Below the pieces are notes generated by a model, which made no database searches, was not told where the DNA came from, and worked only from the letters and a program-made list of their open reading frames with translations. Made by a program: the position numbers and the translations under genes. A stretch of 25,515 nucleotides of DNA from Agrocybe praecox (taxonomy: Eukaryota; Basidiomycota; Agaricomycetes; Agaricales; Agrocybaceae), in the NCBI GenBank assembly GCA_964017145.1, contig CAXHKQ010000020.1, positions 1 to 25,515 of the forward strand, read 5' to 3'. This document shows, in pieces, positions 18,672 to 25,515 of this stretch. Within the stretch, counting starts at the first letter, position 1, and each line of letters opens with the position of its first letter.

Positions 18672-21444
18672 GATCCGCATCGCAGAGACCGACACCACCA
18701 TCGTCAACGTGTACATTCCCCCAATGAGCAGCTGCGGATTACGGCACACGGCGTCCATCAGCCACCTGCTGGACCTTGACGACTGCCTGCTGATGGGGGA
18801 CATAAACGCCCACAACTCGCTGTGGCACTCCAGCGGCGAAGAAACCCGAAGAGGAAAATCCCTGGGAGACGAGATCGACGGCTCAGACATGTCCGTGCTG
18901 AACCTGCCGACGCCGACCCGTGTGACCAATCGGTGCCAGTCCTCTCCGGACATCACCCTGGCCACCCAATCCATCGTCAGCGTCGCATCCTGGTCCACCC
19001 TCACCGCCTTAGGCTCCGACCACCTGCCCATCGTCGTCACGTTCTCGGCCGAAGCTGAACTGCTCCACGCCGAAAACAGGACGTTCGTGAACTTCAAGAA
19101 GGCCGACTGGGAAGCGTTCCGCGTACATACGGAGAGCTCGTTCGAAACAGCACCCCCACCAACCAACATCCACACGGGAGAAAAGTTTCTCAGGCGGGCC
19201 CTGTCTCTGGCAAGTAAGGCCTGCATCCCGGCGGGCAGGATCCCCCGGGTCAGGCCAAGCTTCCCGAGCACAGCAGTCAGGATGTCAGCGGAACGCGATG
19301 CCATCCGCACCGCTGACAGCACCGACCCCCGCATTGGCCCCCTCAACACTGAGATTCGGAAGCTGGTTGCGGACCACCGGAAACAAAAGTGGGAGGAGTT
19401 CGTGGAGTCGTCAGAGTTCACCGGGGGCTCCAAAAGCCTCTGGAAGACCCTAAAGAGCCTTTCCAATCCCACCAAGCCTGTCCCGAACAACGCCATCTCG
19501 TTCGGCGGCACCCAGACCGAGAACCCAAGACGCGCGGCGAACTGCTTTAACCGGCAGTTCACAGAACATCCGGCCCGCCCCTCGAACAACATCCGAGGCG
19601 TCCTCAGGAGACTCCACAGTCTACAGGTGCCCGACTCGCAGCAGGAACTGTTCGACGACGACGCAACGTGTGAAGTGCTCAGAAGAGCAAAAAACTCGAA
19701 GGCGCTCGGCCCAGACGGCATAAATACGGTGATGCTGAAACACATGGGTCCCCTAGGCATCGCCTACATGACGGCCCTTTTCAACCTCTCGGTTCGGTCG
19801 CTTGTCATTCCCAACATCTGGAAAACAGCCCGCATAATCCCGATATTGAAGCCAAGCAAGTCGCCGGACGACGGGAAGTCATATCGTCCCATCTCGCTCC
19901 TGTCTCCGGTGGCGAAGACTCTAGAGGCCCTCATCCTCAACATCATCACGCCTCACATTCCACTCGCCTCCCACCAACACGGCTTCCGTAAGATGCACAG
20001 CACTACAACCGCGCTCCACACGATCAGCGACACCATCACCCGCGGACTCAACGAACGAAGGCCCAACGCGAGAACCGTAGCGGTGGCCCTCGACTTGTCA
20101 AAAGCTTTTGACACAGTCGACACCGGCCACCTGCTAAACGATATCACAAACACGACCATCCCAGCCCCACTCAAGCGCTGGCTGGGGTCGTACCTGCGCG
20201 GACGGCAGAACTTCGTTGAATTCCGCAACAGCAGATCAGGCTACCGCTGCATGAAACAGGGCGTCCCCCAGGGCAGCGTATTATCACCAACGCTGTTCAA
20301 TCTGTACCTGAGTGCCATTCCACCGCCTCCAGCAGACGTTACATTGGTGTCCTATGCGGACGACTGCACTGTCCTCGCATCGGGCACCGATGTAAGCGCT
20401 GTCACGGTCAGATTGAACCAGTACCTGGGGACGCTCCACGACTGGTTCAGCGAGAGGAGCCTGCAGCTGTCATGGGAGAAGTCGACGTCGACGATCTTCA
20501 CATCGTGGACCTCGGAGGTCAAGATGACCCTGGACGTGCGCATCGGAGGACACCAGCTGCCAACGGTCCAGTACCCAAAGCTCCTGGGGGTCACCTTCGA
20601 TAGCCTGCACACGTTCAGCGCGCACGCCAGAACAATTGCGGCCAGGCTGCGCGGACGCAACTCGATCCTGAAGGCGATCACCGGGAACAGCTGGGGGAAG
20701 CAGAAGGAGTCGCTGCTGATCGCATACAAGGCCATCTGTAGACCGATCGCAAACTATGCGGCTCCAGTCTGGACCCCTCAACTGTCGAAGTCGCAGTGGG
20801 ACGCACTCCAGGCGTGCCAAAACACGGCCATGCGGGTCGCAACCGGCTGCCTAAGGATGTCCGGAATCGACCACCTACACTCCGAGACGCTGCTGCTGCC
20901 GGTTCGCGCCCACAACGAGCTGCTGACGGAGCAGTACATCGCCGCCTGCCGAGCCACGTCCCACCCGTGCCACAGCCCCTTCCTCTCCCCCCCCTCATCG
21001 CGGAAGATCCGCAAATCCCTCGGCACCACTCCCCTCCCCATCCCCATCCCAGTGACACCATCCAGAAAGGAGATAAGACAGGCGCAACGCCTACTACACA
21101 CGCGGGCAGTCTCCAACTGCATCAGCGGGTACGCCCCAAACCGAGTCCTCGGTACGGGGCCCCCGCTGATCGCGGCCGAGGAGACAGAGCTGCCGCGGAA
21201 TGCCAGGGCGACGCTTGCCCAGCTCCGATCCGGATGGTGCCACAAACTCCTAGACTACAGGAAGCGACTGGACGAGACAGTGGCAGACACCTGTCCAAAA
21301 TGCCGCCAAGCTTCACAAACAGTGCAGCACCTCTTCGCCTGTCCCCGCAGACCCGACGTCACTTACGACCCGGGACCTGTGGGACAGGCCCAAGGAGGTG
21401 GGGGTCTTTTTAGACATCATCTAATTAGACCATGTCTACTTTAA
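18634..21444 (+). CDS. Retrotransposon ORF, endonuclease C-half, reverse transcriptase and terminal zinc finger
   Basis: Counting from the internal Met at 18709 (911 aa), the endonuclease continues with MGDINAHNSLWHS (Asp31), SPDITLA and the catalytic GSDHLPIV (Asp104, His105). The reverse transcriptase shows all usual blocks: KALGPDGIN, YRPISLLSPVAKTLE, HGFRKMHSTTTAL, ALDLSKAFDTVD, GVPQGSVLSPTLFN and the active-site YADD (residues 549-552, 20353-20364), then LSWEKS and LLGVTFD. The C-terminus has Cys862, Cys865, His874 and Cys878 (CPKC...HLFAC). After 21346 the frame shifts once more: the neighbouring frame reads PTSLTTRDLWDRPKEVGVF to a stop near 21422, the typical ending of this LINE group. 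The enzyme would nick target DNA and prime reverse transcription on it. Confidence 0.92.
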   Translation, partial: PAGDTHIEQLAIKIRIAETDTTIVNVYIPPMSSCGLRHTASISHLLDLDDCLLMGDINAHNSLWHSSGEETRRGKSLGDEIDGSDMSVLNLPTPTRVTNRCQSSPDITLATQSIVSVASWSTLTALGSDHLPIVVTFSAEAELLHAENRTFVNFKKADWEAFRVHTESSFETAPPPTNIHTGEKFLRRALSLASKACIPAGRIPRVRPSFPSTAVRMSAERDAIRTADSTDPRIGPLNTEIRKLVADHRKQKWEEFVESSEFTGGSKSLWKTLKSLSNPTKPVPNNAISFGGTQTENPRRAANCFNRQFTEHPARPSNNIRGVLRRLHSLQVPDSQQELFDDDATCEVLRRAKNSKALGPDGINTVMLKHMGPLGIAYMTALFNLSVRSLVIPNIWKTARIIPILKPSKSPDDGKSYRPISLLSPVAKTLEALILNIITPHIPLASHQHGFRKMHSTTTALHTISDTITRGLNERRPNARTVAVALDLSKAFDTVDTGHLLNDITNTTIPAPLKRWLGSYLRGRQNFVEFRNSRSGYRCMKQGVPQGSVLSPTLFNLYLSAIPPPPADVTLVSYADDCTVLASGTDVSAVTVRLNQYLGTLHDWFSERSLQLSWEKSTSTIFTSWTSEVKMTLDVRIGGHQLPTVQYPKLLGVTFDSLHTFSAHARTIAARLRGRNSILKAITGNSWGKQKESLLIAYKAICRPIANYAAPVWTPQLSKSQWDALQACQNTAMRVATGCLRMSGIDHLHSETLLLPVRAHNELLTEQYIAACRATSHPCHSPFLSPPSSRKIRKSLGTTPLPIPIPVTPSRKEIRQAQRLLHTRAVSNCISGYAPNRVLGTGPPLIAAEETELPRNARATLAQLRSGWCHKLLDYRKRLDETVADTCPKCRQASQTVQHLFACPRRPDVTYDPGPVGQAQGGGGLFRHHLIRPCLL

Positions 21445-21489
21445 GGACGGAGGACGGACGACACCGGACATCGCTATCACAACAACAAC

Positions 21490-21501
21490 AGTATAATACG
21501 G
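21490..21501 (+). repeat. Right target-site duplication of the retrotransposon
   Basis: AGTATAATACGG, a perfect copy of 17904-17915, directly after the ACA-rich tail. The empty site would have read ...atcctagtataatacggattt... Confidence 0.9.
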
Positions 21502-21814
21502 ATTTTAAGAACACGACCTTAAAAAAGTTCCTTTAAATCTTAAAAATAGTCGTATTTCAGTTTTCCGCATGTTTGAAAAATCTAAAATATTTTCGAGTAT
21601 CTTTTGATGTTGCCGACAATGGATCTGATTTTTGGACAGACAAAACTAACTCCTATTAAGACATTCTTCGATCCGATCGAAATTGATTGAAATAATAATG
21701 CTAAAGAAAGTCTAGGTCTTGTGTCGAATAACACAGCATTAAACGCTTCAAAATTATCGAGCGTTGGTCATAATAAATTTTAATCAAAGATTTGCATTAA
21801 AGTAGAGGAATTTA
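21502..21814. other. Intergenic AT-rich DNA, nothing recognised
   Basis: No open frame, repeat or structured element could be supported between the retrotransposon target duplication and the beginning of repeat family A, copy 2. Confidence 0.5.
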
Positions 21815-24133
21815 AAATGCAATCGATAGATCATTTAGCTGGCTATATTTTTGCTGAAAATTATTGTACTGTATCGGGGTCTATGCTTCAAGCTATGCTC
21901 CATAAAGTTTAGCCTTCAGTCGACTGTGTCCAATATACAATACAGAGTCGAAAAATATCAAATAATGTACTTTTTGTTATCTCATTCAAACGAACGTAAC
22001 CGATAGAAACAAAGAAATGTCTTTATTGTCACTATCACATCAATATTATTAGAAATTGTGCATATGAAAATAGTTATATATTACCACAGCAAATGAATAT
22101 TTCTCTGAAATATTTCCATATAAAATTGATTGGACTGTGTTCTAAAGATTGTATAAACCTTGTTAATCTCGTGAATGTTCATGTAAACAGTGAAAAATAA
22201 AACAGATTCGGATTGCCAGGTAAATTGAGCTTCGGAACCAATCATTCGATTATTTTCGACCTCAATCGTTTGTGATTCCTAGCGCATTAATGGGAGATGA
22301 TTTGAAATAGGAAACACACCAAAAACACATACACTTGTGGACTTATACTTAAGAACGATTTCACATTCATTGAAAACCGGTTGAAAAGGCACAGTTACCA
22401 TGATCAAACTCGTATTTTTGTGATGCAGTATCTTCAGTACACTCAATGTGCATCATTTAATCGAAACATCTGTTGAAAAAGATGTGCCCTAGGCCCTGTA
22501 CTCTGATTTGTAATCTGTTCATAGCAAATCTCGCCTGGTCATCTAATTAGGAACTATCCATTCTCGCCTCGATTCTGAGCAATTGCAAGGCTCCTGATTT
22601 TTCGAATAATTTTTATATTGTTTATTACACTTATGTCAAGTAGTTCCAATCGAAAAATGGGCTGAAATGTTAAGAAATAAGGCCTGTACTCCTACTAAGC
22701 GTCTGGTGGCTTGTCTGGCGAAAAAGATGAATATTAGGTCCGCGGAGATGTAAACGCTTCTTTCAAAGCACAGATACCGGTTGAATTGATGTTTTTGGTA
22801 CGAGTTACGTTAGGGCTCTGGACCGGCTACACGAAAATCTACACATATGACCCTTGAGAATATAATTTTTCCTGTTGGAACGTTTATTTTGGGCCTTTAT
22901 GCTCTTGAAAGGTATACAATTTCGATATTCTTCTGGCACGATATTGTAGTATGATGACATCCAATATTTTTCTGCACACATGTGGACCTGGCCCTTCGAC
23001 TATATAGCATATAGAGCCCCTACATTGGTTATTTGATAATTTTCTAACTATGATATCAACACATCCATGATACACAGCCTACGAGGTCTACCTTAAGTTC
23101 GATATAGAGCTCTGATACTTCAAACGATGACTCAATTATCCGAACTGAACCGAATGCTCTTCGATCCGTTGTTTTAAGAGGTGCCCTTCCCGAATAACAT
23201 TGCCTTTTCTCCGCGTTGCTCATGAAAATCGCTATGCTAGTATAGCATTTTTTCTTGAACCATGCGAAGCGCGAGAGCCGATACATCGACGGAGGCAAGC
23301 TTTTCACATTCGACGTTGGACTTGAAGGCCTGCGACTTTGACATCGATTGATGGCCTAATTTACATTAGGACCATCTCTTATGGCATGAATTATTCATGT
23401 TGGCTCTGTGGAATCGTTGAATTTCTATCTTGTTCGTACGTGAAAGGGCTTCGGTTCGTTCTTCCCGAGGTTTTTAATTGATACATTGTCTTAATACACC
23501 ATCAAAGCATCGAAAACTATCATTTTTCTATATCTTAAATCTAAAACAGCCTGACCATCGACGGTTAATGTCCGCAATACATTGGATATATAGTGCAACG
23601 TCTCTCGGGCATACATCTCAAGCCTTTATCCAGTTAAGGCAATTGTTTCGTTATTTCCTACTTGACATAAGTGTAATAAGCAATATAAAAATTATGCGAA
23701 AAATCTAGATCCTTGCAATTGCTAAGAACCGAGGTGAAAGTAAATCGTTCTTAAGTATATGTCCAGGCGAGATATGCATGCATAGAATACAAACACGAGT
23801 ACAGGGCCTAGGGTACGACTTTCTCAACCGATTTTTGGATTATATGATGACCAATGCGAATACTAAAGACACTGCATCACAAAACTACGCCTATGAACAT
23901 GCTAACATAGCCTTTTCTGCAGATGTTCACTGAATGTGAGATCGTTCTTAAGTATAAGTCCACAAGTGTATATATATGGTTTTAACTCTTGTATTCAAGA
24001 TCCTACCGGAACGGTATACCTATATAGGTAAGAAGAGTCCTATGAAATGCACACAATATCCAAAATTCAGTCGAATATCTTCATTTAAAAGGCCTAAAAT
24101 AGCCGAGGCAAAACTTGCCCAACTTTACCCTAA
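21815..24133 (+). mobile_element. Repeat family A, copy 2, split by a nested DNA transposon
   Basis: The left part 21815-22331 aligns with 4555-5205, and the right part 23969-24133 aligns with 5212-5340. Only the 22332-23968 transposon intervenes. The left terminus is degraded, but the right terminus (ggcaaaacttgcccaacttt followed by accctaa) is present. Relative to copy 1 it lacks about 90 bases near 22150. Confidence 0.6.
22332..23968. mobile_element. 1637-bp DNA transposon with long terminal inverted repeats and TA target
   Basis: The outer 28 bases of each end (CACTTGTGGACTTATACTTA then AGAACGAT) are perfect reverse complements. Diverged inverted similarity continues inward for about 300 bases (roughly 22332-22640 against 23660-23968), with islands such as gccctgtact and attacacttatgtcaagtag. 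TA lies immediately outside both ends (22330-22331 and 23969-23970), as in Tc1/mariner-type insertion. The middle holds no intact transposase. The minus-strand frame at 23056-23307 contains SGRAPLKTTDRR, faintly like a Tc1 DNA-binding linker, but I cannot support this further. Confidence 0.65.
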
Positions 24134-25515
24134 TCCATAAAAATGCTGGTTTTTTCAGCTTGAAACGTATCATATATTTTTGTTTGTGCTCCCTGACTCC
24201 TAGAAACGATTTGTCCAGAACACTGTTTTCTCAGGAACGTATATAAATTGGTATAGGATGTTTAGATGTACCCTTTTTCAACAGCCCTCAACTCGGCAGT
24301 TCCCATGCTCCATTTTATTGAGATGTGCGAAGATGCGTTATAATTTCATAACGAATATAACATATGTACATACGGAACGATCACATCTCAACGAGAATGC
24401 GCGCTCGCGCATGCAGCATCGAGTCAATGAAAATTGTATCAAGCTTATCTTCTTCAGCCGCACGAGCAACACGAGTGTGCGAGCTGCACCAATGATCGCG
24501 CTCTTCAACGTGTTGGGGCTGTAGTGTGACCGTTCACCATGGCCCGGACTTTTAGGGCCTGAAATATGTTGGCTGGATAAGAAAAGTAAATCAGTTGAAC
24601 TTTCACAGATTTTCGAACAAATTGGGATTCACACAATTTTTGCGTTTGAGTGTAATCATATTTGTTCGACCATGTTTTCATATTTTTTTCATTTGGCTTT
24701 TTGCGGAAAATAAGAAAATAATCAATTTCCTACCCCAGCTAATAAATTTGACACATGCTATATTTATCGGTTTATATGAGAACGGAAAATTTCAATAAAA
24801 TTGTAATGATGCTGTTATGTTAGGAAACCATTAAATTTTGTACGAACAAATCGTTCGAGAAAAGTCTTATCCGCATCTAACATTTGACAAAATCGATGAT
24901 TTTTTGAAATCATTGTTTTTCGGATGATGGGGATTTGAGCACAATGCAATTACCTCCGATTTATGTAATACGATGATTGTTCTAAGTTTAACCTGTGAAA
25001 AGTTTATGTTTATGTCTAATAAACCGTTGACAAAAATTGATATTTGTATTCAATTTTATTCCGATTCAAATTGTTCGTTTTTCAGGTTTGGTTAAGTGAT
25101 CATAACTTTCCTTTGGATGAACTTAGAACAATGAGCGAATGAAATGGTCCCTTCACCTATAAACCTTGAAATGTTCATGCTTCAAATTAATGAGCTAGAC
25201 TAGTAAAATCAGTCAATTGTTCGATCCCAATAAAACTCATATAAGTTGAGGAAGGACCAAACGACCACGTTGAATGTAGTTTTCTCTCTCAGTGTACCAA
25301 ATATGTTTATCAACCAGTCGTTCAGCAACATGGGTTGTAATAACAATATCCTGGATTCAAAAACATAAAACAGCGGCTCTTCCCCAAACATACGGACATT
25401 GGCCATCACATAAAAGGAAGCAGCACACACCAACACACAATATACATCACCACATCACCCACAACTATGCGATTATTTTATGTGCGCGCTCGCTTGCATT
25501 GAATGCAATAAGTCG
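24134..25515. other. Intergenic AT-rich DNA without recognised genes
   Basis: Open frames here are short (88, 67 and 75 codons) and match no family I know. The 25209-25436 minus frame is hydrophobic (LLLQPMLLNDWLINIFGTL) and might be a fragment of a membrane protein, but it lacks an ATG start or any splice partner. A CpG-bearing patch near 24395-24420 (gcgcgctcgcgcatgc) is unexplained. Confidence 0.45.

Larger units (their letters stand above)
17916..21489 (+). mobile_element. Near-complete non-LTR retrotransposon with 2A, PHD finger, APE endonuclease and RT
   Basis: The 3574-bp element is flanked by a perfect 12-bp target duplication and ends in an (ACA)n-type tail (cacaacaacaaca), as in many APE-type LINEs. 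In order it holds a candidate HDV-like ribozyme at the 5' end, a short Pro-rich protein start with a 2A motif, a PHD-like finger, an APE endonuclease, a reverse transcriptase with YADD, and a C-terminal CCHC-like finger. There is no RNase H domain that I can recognise and no long 3' UTR (about 50 bases). An intact 5' end and a perfect duplication argue for a recent, full-length insertion. Clade is uncertain: the N-terminal 2A and ribozyme recall Ingi/L1Tc, and the lack of RNase H is more like Vingi-type or CR1/Jockey relatives. Three frameshifts break the reading frame. Confidence 0.93.

Noticed and set aside
18597..19760. 387-codon minus-strand open frame
   Set aside because: Antisense to the retrotransposon endonuclease/RT region; no conserved motifs of its own.
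25209..25436. Hydrophobic 75-codon minus-strand frame
   Set aside because: It might be a membrane-protein exon at the window edge, but it has no ATG start and no convincing splice sites or family motif.

Overview
The window is eukaryotic nuclear DNA, most likely from an insect. It has GC-rich exons joined by GT-AG introns with GTGAGT-type donors, AT-rich intergenic DNA, and a MADF-BESS regulator of the kind expanded in arthropods. Much interspersed repeat is present. Dipteran (possibly mosquito-like) is my best guess, but this is inference and weakly held.

Layout. 1-457 is a decayed copy of a repeat that recurs, inverted, at 22.3-23.2 kb. 728-1780 encodes a MADF-BESS protein (+). 1781-5550 is AT-rich and gene-poor, with a (TA)n microsatellite, two tRNA-SINE-like units (3346-3584) and a DNA-transposon-like repeat (4525-5340). 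From 5584 to 17625 lies a tight group of five conserved housekeeping genes whose exons I could join in frame: TBL3/UTP13 (-, four exons, 829 aa, U3 processome), mRpS7 (+, 229 aa, mitochondrial small subunit), TMEM186 (-, 227 aa, complex I assembly), TSEN2 (+, 262 aa, tRNA splicing endonuclease) and CMC1 (-, 112 aa, cytochrome oxidase assembly). TBL3/mRpS7 and TMEM186/TSEN2 are divergent pairs; mRpS7/TMEM186 and TSEN2/CMC1 are convergent. All serve RNA processing, ribosomes or mitochondrial biogenesis, but no shared regulation can be shown from the sequence. Their introns and promoters carry repeats: a hAT-like MITE with an 8-bp duplication in the TBL3/mRpS7 promoter, a decayed mariner in the TSEN2 intron, and a 52-bp inverted repeat in a TBL3 intron.

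The most interesting object is a nearly complete 3.57-kb non-LTR retrotransposon at 17916-21489, bounded by a perfect 12-bp target duplication. Its 5' end folds on paper into the nested double pseudoknot of an HDV-like self-cleaving ribozyme, with the predicted cleavage site at the element's first base. Next come an AUG-less open frame with a 2A ribosome-skipping motif (GDVETNPGP), a PHD-like zinc finger, an APE-type endonuclease, a reverse transcriptase with YADD, and a C-terminal CCHC-like finger. This ribozyme plus N-terminal 2A layout recalls L1Tc of trypanosomes (Ingi clade). The reading frame is broken three times, each explainable by one extra base in a C run.

From 21.5 kb to the end I find no gene. 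There is a second copy of the 4.5-kb repeat, split by a 1637-bp DNA transposon with roughly 300-bp inverted termini at a TA target, and then featureless AT-rich DNA.
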